The notes beneath the pieces were generated by a model, which worked only from the letters and a program-made list of their open reading frames with translations, was not told the DNA's origin and made no database searches. A program made the position numbers and the translations under genes. From a bacterium 1XD42-76 (GTDB taxonomy: Bacteria; Bacillota; Clostridia; Lachnospirales; Lachnospiraceae), in contig QZDW01000002.1 of assembly GCA_009917545.1 (NCBI GenBank), positions 186,001-250,000 on the forward strand: a DNA stretch of 64,000 nucleotides. Direction: 5' to 3'. Positions 8,830 to 17,674 of this stretch are shown in pieces (within the stretch, counting starts at the first letter, position 1; each line of letters begins with the position of its first letter).

Positions 8830-9267
8830 CTACAGTACGATCTTATATTCGTCAGAGCCCTGGCCATTTACCGCATAATACACAACACCTTCCTCAGGCT
8901 TTACATAAATGTCCATTTCTCTGATCTCACCTTCTCTGCTTCCAAGATTCTCATATGCCTGCTCGGCTGCCTTCGCAAGCTCACTTTCAGATAATCTGAG
9001 CTCTCTGTCTGCAAACTGCACATACAGATTGGTCTGCACAGGTTCCTTTTTAGCTGCCGCCTTTTTTGACTGGGCTTTCTTTTCTTCCACTTTTACAGAG
9101 TCCGCTGCCATATCTGACTCTGCTGCCGGTTCTGTCTTCAGAACCGATTTCTTTCTTCCTGGCTTCTTCACGGCGTCTGCCGCATTTACTGCCTTACCGG
9201 AACTGTCTGCTGCGGCTTCATTCACCGCCTTATCAGACACCCCGACAGTCTTACTTCTCGGTGCCAT
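8830..9267 (-). CDS. DUF6465-type protein with Lys/Ala-rich N-terminus
   Basis: A 145-residue protein in two parts. Residues 1-75 are low-complexity Ala/Lys/Ser/Glu with basic patches (PGRKKS, QSKKAAAKK), resembling histone-like tails. Residues 78-145 form a compact domain (TNLYVQFADRELRLSESELA ... YYAVNGQGSDEYKIVL) that I match by memory to DUF6465 of Lachnospiraceae. An AGGAGG site precedes the ATG by 7 nt. A consensus promoter lies upstream and a strong terminator downstream, so it is a single, probably highly transcribed gene. Function is unknown; nucleic-acid contact is only suggested by the basic tail. Confidence 0.8.
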   Translation of the reverse strand: MAPRSKTVGVSDKAVNEAAADSSGKAVNAADAVKKPGRKKSVLKTEPAAESDMAADSVKVEEKKAQSKKAAAKKEPVQTNLYVQFADRELRLSESELAKAAEQAYENLGSREGEIREMDIYVKPEEGVVYYAVNGQGSDEYKIVL

Positions 9268-9378
9268 ACTTATTTCCTCCTAAACTCTTGATACGTCCTG
9301 TAGACGCCACTATGAATAAAGCATCTGGCTGCCAAATCTCTTCTGTAACTATGCTGTCAAAAATAGATTCTTTTAGGA

Positions 9379-9407
9379 ATTATACGCCGCCCTTGATATT
9401 TTGTCAA
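9379..9407 (-). promoter_or_regulatory. Perfect-consensus housekeeping promoter
   Basis: On the minus strand TTGACA (9402-9407), a 17-nt spacer and TATAAT (9379-9384) match the sigma-A consensus exactly. It drives the DUF6465 gene with a leader of about 105 nt. Confidence 0.88.
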
Positions 9408-9460
9408 TCAAATCAAATCTTTTCCACAGTTTCCACAATTTTCAGGAGGAATTTAGAGAA

Positions 9461-11149
9461 TTATTGTTCCAATTTAAAGTTGGGGATGACCTCGCTCCAA
9501 CTGCTGATACCGATAATCTCTTTGGCAAACTCTGTACGTTTTAAGGACTGTTTGGTATCAATATATTTAAATACATTATAAATATTTTTGGGCATCGCAG
9601 CCACCACCTTGTCTGTCCTTTCCGTATCCAAAGTCCAGATACCAAACGCACAGCTCTCTGCCACCTCGATCGCTGCGTCCACCTGACGGTTTAAGATAAA
9701 AGCGTCAATATAAGGATTCGAGTCCACCAGATAGTAGGCATATGCAAACGCTGCCGCCTGGATATCATATACATCCCCTCTCGTGGCACTGATCGAGGTA
9801 AATCCTTCTTCCGAGAGGATGATGTGACGCACCTGTCCCGAGTCTGTCCGCATCACATCCTGCTGGAAATAGTCTGTGAGGACATTGAGATTCGCGAAAT
9901 TCACTACTGTTGAGTCAAAACTGTCTGTCACCATGCCAGTTTCAGCATCATCCCAGAATTCCGGCTCGGTCAGAGGATATGGGTATGGATGGTATGCCAG
10001 TCCCCAGTCGATATTCCCTTCTGAACGAATGCCTGCGTTAAAGGCATCAATCAGATCCCTGGCTCCGTATTCAAGATTCGTATTCTCTCTGCGCCAGTAA
10101 AAATCTGTGGAAAAATAGACGCGCGCCTCACTGCTATGGCTTTTGATCGCCGTATAGGCCACACGGAAACACTTTTCAAACAGCTTCGTGTAGGAGGCGA
10201 GATCCATTGGTCCCACATAGTTCCAGCTTCTGTTATTATTTACTTCATTACCTATGATCCAGTTAGAGACGCGGCCATAATCATCATGGGCACCGCTGTA
10301 ACGCTCGGCCATAAAAGAAAACAGCGCTCTGGTCGCCTCAAACCCCTCCTTGGTAGAAACATTAAAGCCATAGTAAAGCGCCCCTCCTGTTTTGGGGACG
10401 CCGGCCTGCACGAGCTCCGGATGGACCTCGTTCCAGCCGTTTAGCAAAATCGCTGTCACCACGATGCCTTTATTGGAAAAAGCGCTAATCATCCTGTCAT
10501 AGCTCTCGATCAGCTCCTGATTAAAATAGTAGGTACGGCCATTATACTGATATGGCAGCTCACCGCCCATAAGATGGTGGTAGGGGATATTGATCGTGGT
10601 ATGCTTCACGCCCAGCTCCATCGCGTCTCCCAGCATGTCAAGCTCAATCAAAAGGCCTTTCTTGCTCATAGGGTCCGGAAATTCCTTCTTAAAAGCCGCC
10701 ATGTCTCCGGGATTCGTCACATAGATCGGATTACTGATCTCCCGGTAGCTATCGCCGATCTTCAGCGCTGTCACAAAACGTGAGTACAGCTTTGCATCGG
10801 ATACATCGCCACTGTAAGGTACCGTAAAACGAAGCTCGCCTCCTTTATTGCTCCAGGCAGCGTAATCGGTTCGGTTTCCGATTCCTGACTCATACGGAGC
10901 TAACTCAAACAAATAGTAATATCCGTCGTCCGCAGGCTCCGCCTGTGTCTCGCCCGATTCCTGTACTTCACTGGAAGGTTCCTCTGCCCGGGCTGTCCCT
11001 GTTACTACAATTGAATTCCCATTCTCCACTCTGCACCCGCTTAAAGACGCGCTGTCATATGCCAGGCTTTCAAACCCCCCGAATATTGAGGCAGCCAAAA
11101 CTCCCAGGCCGAATGTCACTCCTCTTTGAAGCCATCGTTTTAATCTCAT
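9461..11149 (-). CDS. Secreted DUF5722 protein (glycoside-hydrolase-like TIM barrel)
   Basis: A 562-residue exported protein. A basic start and hydrophobic stretch (about 11-30) form a signal peptide. A short acidic linker leads to a beta domain (about 75-150), then a TIM-barrel-like catalytic region. Two acidic motifs resemble the acid/base and nucleophile of clan-A glycosidases: WIIGNEVNNN and HIILSEEGFTS. The domain matches DUF5722 as I know it from Lachnospiraceae, a family placed near glycoside hydrolases but without an established substrate. It is a single gene, with intergenic sequence on both sides. Carbohydrate hydrolysis is inferred, not shown. Confidence 0.82.
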   Translation of the reverse strand: MRLKRWLQRGVTFGLGVLAASIFGGFESLAYDSASLSGCRVENGNSIVVTGTARAEEPSSEVQESGETQAEPADDGYYYLFELAPYESGIGNRTDYAAWSNKGGELRFTVPYSGDVSDAKLYSRFVTALKIGDSYREISNPIYVTNPGDMAAFKKEFPDPMSKKGLLIELDMLGDAMELGVKHTTINIPYHHLMGGELPYQYNGRTYYFNQELIESYDRMISAFSNKGIVVTAILLNGWNEVHPELVQAGVPKTGGALYYGFNVSTKEGFEATRALFSFMAERYSGAHDDYGRVSNWIIGNEVNNNRSWNYVGPMDLASYTKLFEKCFRVAYTAIKSHSSEARVYFSTDFYWRRENTNLEYGARDLIDAFNAGIRSEGNIDWGLAYHPYPYPLTEPEFWDDAETGMVTDSFDSTVVNFANLNVLTDYFQQDVMRTDSGQVRHIILSEEGFTSISATRGDVYDIQAAAFAYAYYLVDSNPYIDAFILNRQVDAAIEVAESCAFGIWTLDTERTDKVVAAMPKNIYNVFKYIDTKQSLKRTEFAKEIIGISSWSEVIPNFKLEQ

Positions 11150-11269
11150 AAATCCTGTTCCGCCTTTCTGAAATGATAGAACATGTGTAACGTCTCAGCA
11201 TCTTCACAGTCACACGCAAAAGCCCATTAAGAACTGCCTTCTGTCTGCAGCAGTTTTTCATACATAAAT

Positions 11270-11278
11270 ATTATATCA
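11270..11278 (-). promoter_or_regulatory. Extended -10 promoter for the DUF5722 gene
   Basis: Minus-strand TGATATAAT is an extended -10 (TG-N-TATAAT). There is no good -35 box. The ATG is about 120 nt downstream. Confidence 0.4.
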
Positions 11279-11366
11279 TCCGTGCATTAAGTTCTGATTA
11301 GAATATCTTTACTTTTTACTTACAAATTTTCGGCAGATTCCCAAATTTTGCCACATCTTTGCCACG

Positions 11367-12050
11367 CTATCCCTCCAAACTAAACCGTAGAATCACAACC
11401 ATCAGGTTCGCCGACAGGTGGACAAAAAACGGGGCTGCCACCGTCCGGCTCCGTTCCATGACAAAAGCCAGCCACAATCCCATCAAAAATCCGTAAAATC
11501 CCTGGGCTGCATTCCCGTGATACAGCCCGAAAAAGACTGCCGACCAAAAGCCAGACGCCAGAGGAGACAGCTTATCCCTCAGCCCCTGATACAGAATCCC
11601 CCGGAAAAAAAGTTCCTCCGATAAAGGTGCGGCCCATAAAAGTGCAGTACAGGAAAGCCAAAGTTTCCCGGAAAAAAGAGTCTCCTGCACTGCATATGCA
11701 GATGGCCTCCCTGTCCGCATGATAAAAAAGCTGCCTGCAGAGACAACAGCCCCTGCCAGCATACTGCCAAAAAGACGCCGTCCATTCCAGACCCCATGTC
11801 CGCAGGACAGACTGCAAACGTCCCTGCGATAGAAAAAATACAGGACCGGTATCGTCGCAGCCGACCGAAACAGGATATTCCACAAAACATCAGACTCCCC
11901 CATGATATCCGCTATTCCTGCGAGCATTCCCGTTTCCCCCTTCAGAGCGTTTGCTTTTGCAAAGATCATCCCTGCTGCAAGCTCTGCCATACAGGCGGCA
12001 AGCAGTCCGGAGAACGCCGGTACAAACAGTCTTTTCAGCCACTCTTTCAA
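11367..12050 (-). CDS. CPBP-family intramembrane metalloprotease
   Basis: A 227-residue polytopic membrane protein with about six to seven hydrophobic segments. The Abi/CAAX motifs are present in order: EELFFRG (EExxxR motif), FFGLYHG (histidine of motif 2) and PFFVHLSANL (HxxxN motif). Family members cleave prenylated proteins or small peptides, or modulate bacteriocin immunity. No bacteriocin gene is adjacent, so the substrate is open. It is divergent from the pdaA-like gene. Confidence 0.88.
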   Translation of the reverse strand: MKEWLKRLFVPAFSGLLAACMAELAAGMIFAKANALKGETGMLAGIADIMGESDVLWNILFRSAATIPVLYFFYRRDVCSLSCGHGVWNGRRLFGSMLAGAVVSAGSFFIMRTGRPSAYAVQETLFSGKLWLSCTALLWAAPLSEELFFRGILYQGLRDKLSPLASGFWSAVFFGLYHGNAAQGFYGFLMGLWLAFVMERSRTVAAPFFVHLSANLMVVILRFSLEG

Positions 12051-12148
12051 AAAATATTCTCTCCTTTTCTCCTTTGGCAGTCATGTTCCATCCGTTTTGG
12101 AATGTCACAGCCTCAAATGTGATATACTGATAAAAAACAGGTTTTGTC

Positions 12149-12970
12149 ATGAATATGAAACGAAACATTCAATGGAAACCCGTATTTCGCACACTTCTTA
12201 TCTTCGCCCTGTCATTTTCTGCCGGCACGCTGGGCGCAGCCATTACCCACAGGGATTCCCCTGCCATCGCAGCTTCGGCAGACGGAAACTGGGGCTTAAG
12301 CTTTGGACAGGAGGGAAAACCGCCCGTCGCCAATGTATCAGCAGACGAGTTAAAACAGTATCATGCCTGGTATGCGGACATTACGGAAGAAAAGGTACTG
12401 TATCTGACCTTTGACGCCGGCTTTGAAAACGGAAACACGCCTGCGATTCTCGACGCCCTCAAAAAACACCACGTCCCGGCTGCGTTTTTTCTCGTCGGAA
12501 ACTATCTGGAAACAAGCCCGGAGCTCGTAAAACGCATGATATCTGAAGGCCACATCGTTGGAAACCACACTTACTACCACCCCGACATGTCAAAAATCTC
12601 CACCCGGGAGGCCTTTGAAAAAGAACTTACTTCCCTGGAGGTCCTCTACAAGGAGATAACCGGACAGAACATGCCGAAATATTACCGGCCTCCGCAGGGA
12701 AAATACAGCGAAGCAAACCTTGAAATGGCAAGGGATATGGGATATCAGACCTTTTTCTGGAGCCTGGCCTATGTAGACTGGTATCAGGATCAGCAGCCTT
12801 CAAAGGAAGAGGCATTTAAAAAACTTCTCGGGCGTATCCATCCCGGAGCCATTGTGTTGCTGCACAGTACCTCCTCGACCAATGCTGCGATTCTCGATGA
12901 GCTGCTTACCAAATGGGAGGAAATGGGATATTCCTTCCACTCTTTGGACCAGCTTGTCCAAAAGCAATAG
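12149..12970 (+). CDS. PdaA-like polysaccharide deacetylase
   Basis: A 273-residue exported NodB-homology protein. A hydrophobic segment at about 14-32 serves as signal or anchor. Motif 1 is TFDAGFENG, close to the TFDNGYENG form of PdaA and different from the usual TFDDG; motif 2 is NHTYYHP (metal histidines); the RPPQG and LLHS motifs follow. PdaA enzymes deacetylate N-acetylmuramic acid so that the muramic-delta-lactam of spore cortex can form, which fits a spore former. Two in-frame starts (12149, 12155) are both possible. A TATACT box lies at about 12122. Confidence 0.9.
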   Translation: MNMKRNIQWKPVFRTLLIFALSFSAGTLGAAITHRDSPAIAASADGNWGLSFGQEGKPPVANVSADELKQYHAWYADITEEKVLYLTFDAGFENGNTPAILDALKKHHVPAAFFLVGNYLETSPELVKRMISEGHIVGNHTYYHPDMSKISTREAFEKELTSLEVLYKEITGQNMPKYYRPPQGKYSEANLEMARDMGYQTFFWSLAYVDWYQDQQPSKEEAFKKLLGRIHPGAIVLLHSTSSTNAAILDELLTKWEEMGYSFHSLDQLVQKQ

Positions 12971-13029
12971 CCGGGGCACCCGGGAAACCGGAAAACAACC
13001 AGTTATTTGTCGTTTCCCGTAAAAAGTGA

Positions 13030-13059
13030 TTGCACATCCCGTCTGTTTGCCTTTATAAT
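13030..13059 (+). promoter_or_regulatory. Promoter of the DUF362 gene
   Basis: TTGCAC (13030-13035), an 18-nt spacer and TATAAT (13054-13059). The leader to the ATG at 13144 is about 78 nt. Confidence 0.7.
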
Positions 13060-13143
13060 GAAAGAATATCAGTCCAGACGGCGGGGAGGACAATTCCTCA
13101 TCAGACTGATCTTCGATATAAGCAAAAACAGGAGGGACTACAT

Positions 13144-14274
13144 ATGGAAAAATCTAAGGTTTATTTCACTGATTTCCGCACAATCGCTTTCGGCGACGGC
13201 CTTACCGCCAAGCTGCAGAAGCTGTGCCGCCGTGCCGGAATGGATTCTATTGATATGGACGGAAAATTTGTCGCCATCAAAATGCACTTCGGAGAGCTGG
13301 GTAATTTAAGCTTTCTGCGTCCCAATTATGCACGCGCTATTGCCGACCTTGTAAAGGAATTAGGAGGAAAGCCTTTCCTGACTGACTGCAATACCATGTA
13401 TCCAGGAAGCCGCAAAAATGCATTAGAGCATCTGGAATGTGCATGGCAGAACGGCTTCACGCCCCTGACTGTCGGATGTCCCGTCTTAATCGGCGACGGA
13501 CTGAAAGGCACGGACGATGTCAACGTGCCGGTCGCAGGGGGAGAATACGTGAAGGAAGCAAAGATCGGGCGTGCCGTCATGGACGCAGACGTTTTCATCA
13601 GTCTCACTCATTTTAAAGGACATGAGATGACCGGCTTTGGCGGAGCCATCAAAAATATCGGCATGGGCTGCGGTTCACGTGCCGGCAAAACGGAGCAACA
13701 CAGCGGAGGTAAACCCCACATTGTCGACGACGCCTGCCGTGGCTGCCGCAGATGCCAGAAGGAATGTGCGAACGGCGGACTTGTCTTTGATGAAACCAGA
13801 AGAAAGATGACGGTTGACAAAGATCACTGTGTCGGCTGCGGCCGCTGTCTCGGCGCCTGCAATTTCGACGCCATTGCGTTCGACAACGAAAACGCAAACG
13901 AGGTGTTAAACCGTAAGATGGCAGAATATACCAAGGCTGTGGTGGATGGACGCCCGCATTTCCATGTCTCACTCGTGGTAGACGTTTCCCCGAACTGTGA
14001 CTGCCACTGCGAAAATGATGCCCCCATCCTGCCGAATATCGGCATGTTCGCCTCCTTTGATCCGCTGGCTCTCGATCAGGCATGTGTGGACGCCTGCTTA
14101 AACGCTGCGCCGCTGCCGCACAGCCAGCTTTCCGATCACCTGGCGGACCCGCATTTTGAAAAGCACCACGACCATTTCACCAATTCCTCACCGGAATCTG
14201 AATGGCGCTCCTGCCTTGAGCATGCGGCAAAGATCGGCCTCGGAAACAGGGAATATGAACTGATTAAGATGTAG
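13144..14274 (+). CDS. DUF362 protein with two [4Fe-4S] clusters
   Basis: A 376-residue cytoplasmic protein. The N-terminal two thirds form a DUF362 domain, including the signature SLTHFKGHEMTGFGGAIKN. A bacterial-type ferredoxin insertion then has two CxxCxxCxxxC-like sets (CRGCRRCQKEC and CVGCGRCLGAC), sufficient for two [4Fe-4S] clusters. A second part of DUF362 closes the protein. The role is presumably electron transfer or maturation; no substrate is established. The start at 13144 has AGGAGG before it; the frame is open 38 codons further upstream across the promoter and is rejected there. Confidence 0.92.
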   Translation: MEKSKVYFTDFRTIAFGDGLTAKLQKLCRRAGMDSIDMDGKFVAIKMHFGELGNLSFLRPNYARAIADLVKELGGKPFLTDCNTMYPGSRKNALEHLECAWQNGFTPLTVGCPVLIGDGLKGTDDVNVPVAGGEYVKEAKIGRAVMDADVFISLTHFKGHEMTGFGGAIKNIGMGCGSRAGKTEQHSGGKPHIVDDACRGCRRCQKECANGGLVFDETRRKMTVDKDHCVGCGRCLGACNFDAIAFDNENANEVLNRKMAEYTKAVVDGRPHFHVSLVVDVSPNCDCHCENDAPILPNIGMFASFDPLALDQACVDACLNAAPLPHSQLSDHLADPHFEKHHDHFTNSSPESEWRSCLEHAAKIGLGNREYELIKM

Positions 14275-14280
14275 TCGTCA

Positions 14281-14312
14281 GGGGCTGTTGTGATAACAGC
14301 CGCAACAGCCCC
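14281..14312. terminator. Stem-loop between convergent genes
   Basis: GGGGCTGTTG (14281-14290) pairs exactly with CAACAGCCCC (14303-14312). No T-run follows on either strand, so it may be a weak bidirectional terminator. The arm resembles the ends of the MITE-like element at 62833. Confidence 0.5.
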
Positions 14313-14316
14313 ATCC

Positions 14317-15024
14317 CTAATCCGCCTCTGCCATCCGGTAGCCCACCCCGATTTCCGTAAAGATATACTGTGGCTCAGCCGGATTCTGTTCTAATTTTCT
14401 TCGGATGTTCGCCATATTTACCCGCAGGATCCGATTGTCATTCTTCATATTCGGTCCCCATATTTCCCTGATAATTGCATCATACGTCATAACCTTTCCG
14501 GCATATTTTCCAAGAAGGCTGACGATCTTGTATTCGTTCTGGGTCAGACCCGCATCCTTTCCATCCACAAAGACACGATGTTTATCATAGTCAATCGTCA
14601 GGCCGCCGGAAACAAAGACCCCTGTCTGTGTACCGTCCTGACCGATGAGCCCTGTACGTGTATGCCGGATTGCCGTACGGATCCTGGCTAAAAGCTCTGA
14701 AGTCCCAAACGGCTTTGTGATGTAATCATCCGCGCCCATATCGAGAGCTTCCACCTTATCTTTTTCGTGCGTTCTTGCCGATACCACAATCACAGGCATC
14801 ATAGACCATTCCCGCACGCCTTTCAGGATCCGCATTCCGTCCATATCCGGCAGTCCCAGATCCAAAAGCATCAGATCCGGGCAGCGTGACGTCACCATGC
14901 TGAAAGCCTCTGTTCCTGTATGTGCCAGAATCACCTCATAGTGATTCGCCTCCAGGACATTCCTGAAAAAGTTACATATCCGTCTGTCATCCTCCACTAC
15001 CAGGATCCTGTCTCTAATCTCCAT
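14317..15024 (-). CDS. KdpE-like response regulator (OmpR family)
   Basis: A 235-residue regulator. The receiver domain (1-120) has acidic residues E11, D12 and D13, phosphoacceptor D55 in LLDLGLPD, and the KPF lysine (YITKPFG). A winged-helix OmpR-type DNA-binding domain follows (about 135-232), with AGLTQNEYKIVSLLGKYAGK. KdpE relatives control potassium uptake, and the sequence fits KdpE well. Its start overlaps the histidine kinase gene by 11 nt, so the pair is co-translated. No kdpFABC genes are in the window; the divergent DUF1576 gene is the nearest candidate target. Confidence 0.88.
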   Translation of the reverse strand: MEIRDRILVVEDDRRICNFFRNVLEANHYEVILAHTGTEAFSMVTSRCPDLMLLDLGLPDMDGMRILKGVREWSMMPVIVVSARTHEKDKVEALDMGADDYITKPFGTSELLARIRTAIRHTRTGLIGQDGTQTGVFVSGGLTIDYDKHRVFVDGKDAGLTQNEYKIVSLLGKYAGKVMTYDAIIREIWGPNMKNDNRILRVNMANIRRKLEQNPAEPQYIFTEIGVGYRMAEAD

Positions 15025-16087
15025 GTCCCTCTCCCTTTTTAAGCGGAAGCCAGAATCTTACCCTGGCCCCCTGCGAAGTGATGTTTTCTGCGCTCATGTT
15101 CCCTTCATGTGCCCTCACAATGCTCATACAGACGGAAAGGCCGATACCCATATTCCGTTTGGAATCGCTCCCATCTCCCTTTTCCGGCAGGAGTCTGCCG
15201 TCAAACATAATTGGAAGAACGTCTTTTCGGATTCCTTCCCCATCATCTTCCACACAAAAAAAGATCTTATCATCCTCCACCCATGCGCGGACCGTAATCT
15301 TCGTTGTACTCTTCCCATGCAGCACTGAATTTTCCATCAGATTAACCAGTACCTGCTCGATGAGAATCCCATCCATCGGCACCATTACGACCTCGTCGGG
15401 GACACTCACCATAACCTCGATCCCCGGAAACCGCTTCCGGAATTTCAGCACTGCCTCACTGATGATCTCCTCTGCCAGCTCCTCCTGTTTATCAATCTTC
15501 GCGGCGGCATGGCTGCTTATCCTGGTGATGGACAAAAGATTTTCCACTATCTGTATCAGCCACTGTGCTTCCTCACGAATATCCTTAAGAAGCTCCAGCT
15601 TCTGGTTGTCCGGCAGGACATCAAAATTGTCAATCAGTCCCGAAGCTGAACCCATAATGGAGGTCAAAGGAGTCCTGATATCATGAGAAACTGCCCGCAA
15701 AAGGTTGCCGCGCATCTTTTCTGTCTCTGCTTCCAGACGCAGATGCTCCTGCTTTTTGATCTGTGTCGTCAGGGCGCTGACACTGCAGGCAACAGCCAGC
15801 ATAGTGACAAACATCAAAGGGTAGCCGGTAATCGAAAAGTTGAACTCAAAATAAGGGAATGTAAATACATAGTTCACCCCTGCCACGGCAATCATGGAAG
15901 CAGCAATCCCATAGACATAACCATCTGTCAGCCTGGAAATGAAGTGCACCGCCAATACAAAAAGAAGAGCGGCATGGGTATCCGAACCATTCACATGCTG
16001 TAAAACAAAGCAGAACACGGTAACGACACCAAGGATTATAACTGTAACCAGGCTGTTTTTCATAACCGTTTTCATATTAGCAGGCAT
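15014..16087 (-). CDS. KdpD-type histidine kinase lacking the N-terminal sensor
   Basis: A 357-residue membrane kinase. It has the KdpD-type block of four transmembrane segments (about 10-100), then a DHp domain with H135 in SHDIRTPLTS and a full HATPase domain (N-box NLMENSVLHG, DDGEGI, MGIGLSVC). Canonical KdpD has about 900 residues with KdpD and UspA domains before the membrane part; these are absent here. I chose ATG at 16087, with GGAGGAAAC upstream, over the open frame to 16153. It is the first gene of the kinase-regulator pair and divergent from DUF1576. Confidence 0.88.
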   Translation of the reverse strand: MPANMKTVMKNSLVTVIILGVVTVFCFVLQHVNGSDTHAALLFVLAVHFISRLTDGYVYGIAASMIAVAGVNYVFTFPYFEFNFSITGYPLMFVTMLAVACSVSALTTQIKKQEHLRLEAETEKMRGNLLRAVSHDIRTPLTSIMGSASGLIDNFDVLPDNQKLELLKDIREEAQWLIQIVENLLSITRISSHAAAKIDKQEELAEEIISEAVLKFRKRFPGIEVMVSVPDEVVMVPMDGILIEQVLVNLMENSVLHGKSTTKITVRAWVEDDKIFFCVEDDGEGIRKDVLPIMFDGRLLPEKGDGSDSKRNMGIGLSVCMSIVRAHEGNMSAENITSQGARVRFWLPLKKGEGHGD

Positions 16088-16135
16088 AAAAACTCTGTTT
16101 CCTCCATCTTTTGCTCGGCATTTTTTACAAAAACA

Positions 16136-16164
16136 TTGAAATAATATCCACAAAATGGTATAAT
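16136..16164 (+). promoter_or_regulatory. Promoter of the DUF1576 gene
   Basis: TTGAAA (16136-16141), a 17-nt spacer and TATAAT (16159-16164), 46 nt before the ATG. It lies in the divergent region shared with the KdpD-like gene, where the regulator could bind. Confidence 0.8.
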
Positions 16165-16210
16165 ATGGCTATACTTTTTCATTCTTCATCTTGTGCGACG
16201 AGGTTTCACC

Positions 16211-17668
16211 ATGAAAAAACAAGTTCCTTGCAACAGCCAGATCATCGACGGGATTGCGCTCGGTTTTTCCACATTTCTTCTTATTGCCGCCTTTTTCGCA
16301 GCATTTTACGCCGGCGAATGGGGACATGTTCTTTCTGACTGGTATCTGATCATGATCTCTCCCTGTCCTCTTGTGACAGATTATCTCACCATCGGCGGTC
16401 TGTCAAGTACGCTGTTAAATGCCGGTGCATGTGGGATGTCCTGTTTTCTCTTTATGAAAGGACTGAAAGGCGAGTCGCGGGCCACGACTCTCTCCGGCTA
16501 CTTTCTTGTCATCGCACACTGCTTTTACGGACTCAATTTTCTCAACATGTGGCCCTGTTTTCTGGCGCCTTTTCTCTATTTCCGTTATAAAAGGCTGGAC
16601 TATAAAAAAAACCTGCATGTCTGTATGTTCGCCACTGCTTTTAGTCCCTTTATCAGCGAGTTTCTCTTCCGCTATACACAAAGGAACCATTTTGTCTTCG
16701 GCCGAGCCAGCCTGACTTTTTCCGGGGTGCTTCTGGCTATCCTGTTTACCCTCGTGCTGGGACTTGTAATTCCTGCCATCCTTCCTGGTGCACATATGTG
16801 GCACAAGGGATATAATCTGTACAGCAGCGGCCTTGCCTTTGGCACTTTCGGCTTTTTCCTCTATAATTTCATGTATAAAACAATGGGGCTTATCCCTCCG
16901 GAACCGATTGCTGTCCCACATCCGGATCCAACACGGTTCCAATACTCCTGCCAGTTTTTTGCCAGCGTATTTTTCCTGGTTCTCTTCCTCTCATGTATCG
17001 CGATCGGCTACTTCTTAAACGGACGGAGTTTTAAGGGATTTTCGCAGCTCATAAAGGATACCGGCTATTCCAGTGATTTTGCGGTCAAATACGGGATGCC
17101 GCTGTGTCTCATCAATATTGGTTTTTATGGCATCCTGTTCTTCCTCTATCTGACTATTGTTGTCTCCTTCGAAGCTGATACCGGGTTTACCGGGCCAACA
17201 ATTGGCGTGGTACTGGCCTCTCTTACCTTTACTGCGATGGGACAGCATCCACAGAATATCTGGCCGATCATCGTAGGATATCAGCTCCTCTATTTCGTCA
17301 CCATATTTTTCTGTCATGCCAATGGCAGAGAGATCACCTGGTCTTTGTCCACTCAGGCCTATATCAGCAGCGCGGCCTTTGCCACAGGGCTTTGTCCTGT
17401 CGCAGGGCGTTACGGAATCCGTGCAGGGGTTGCGGCAGGATTTATCTGCGCCTCATTGTGTACAGCTACCAGCGCTATCCACGGCGGTTTTATCCTCTAC
17501 AATGGCGGCTTTACTGCAGGAGTAACGGCTCTCATCCTGCTGCCAATCTTAGAGCACTATATGCCAAAAGCGAGGGACGAAATCAAATACCCGATTATCA
17601 ATGTACAGGAACGAATCACACTTGCCGGAGAATCTTCGGACGGGGACGAGAGCACTACACACCCATAA
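16211..17668 (+). CDS. DUF1576 polytopic membrane protein
   Basis: A 485-residue protein with about 11-12 hydrophobic segments over its whole length and short loops; the C-terminal 30 residues are polar. It matches DUF1576 as I remember the family (TDYLTIGGLSSTLLNAG near the N-terminus; the GxxP-rich segment GFTGPTIGVVLASLTFTAMGQ), a clostridial family of unknown transport function. The ATG at 16211 has GAGG at 7 nt. It is divergent from the KdpDE-like pair and has a strong promoter, which makes regulation by that pair plausible. Transport of an ion or solute is an inference only. Confidence 0.8.
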   Translation: MKKQVPCNSQIIDGIALGFSTFLLIAAFFAAFYAGEWGHVLSDWYLIMISPCPLVTDYLTIGGLSSTLLNAGACGMSCFLFMKGLKGESRATTLSGYFLVIAHCFYGLNFLNMWPCFLAPFLYFRYKRLDYKKNLHVCMFATAFSPFISEFLFRYTQRNHFVFGRASLTFSGVLLAILFTLVLGLVIPAILPGAHMWHKGYNLYSSGLAFGTFGFFLYNFMYKTMGLIPPEPIAVPHPDPTRFQYSCQFFASVFFLVLFLSCIAIGYFLNGRSFKGFSQLIKDTGYSSDFAVKYGMPLCLINIGFYGILFFLYLTIVVSFEADTGFTGPTIGVVLASLTFTAMGQHPQNIWPIIVGYQLLYFVTIFFCHANGREITWSLSTQAYISSAAFATGLCPVAGRYGIRAGVAAGFICASLCTATSAIHGGFILYNGGFTAGVTALILLPILEHYMPKARDEIKYPIINVQERITLAGESSDGDESTTHP

Positions 17669-17674
17669 CGTTTC

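Noticed and set aside
13030-13143. 38-codon upstream extension of the DUF362 gene
   Set aside because: The stretch contains the promoter and AGGAGG precedes ATG 13144 directly.
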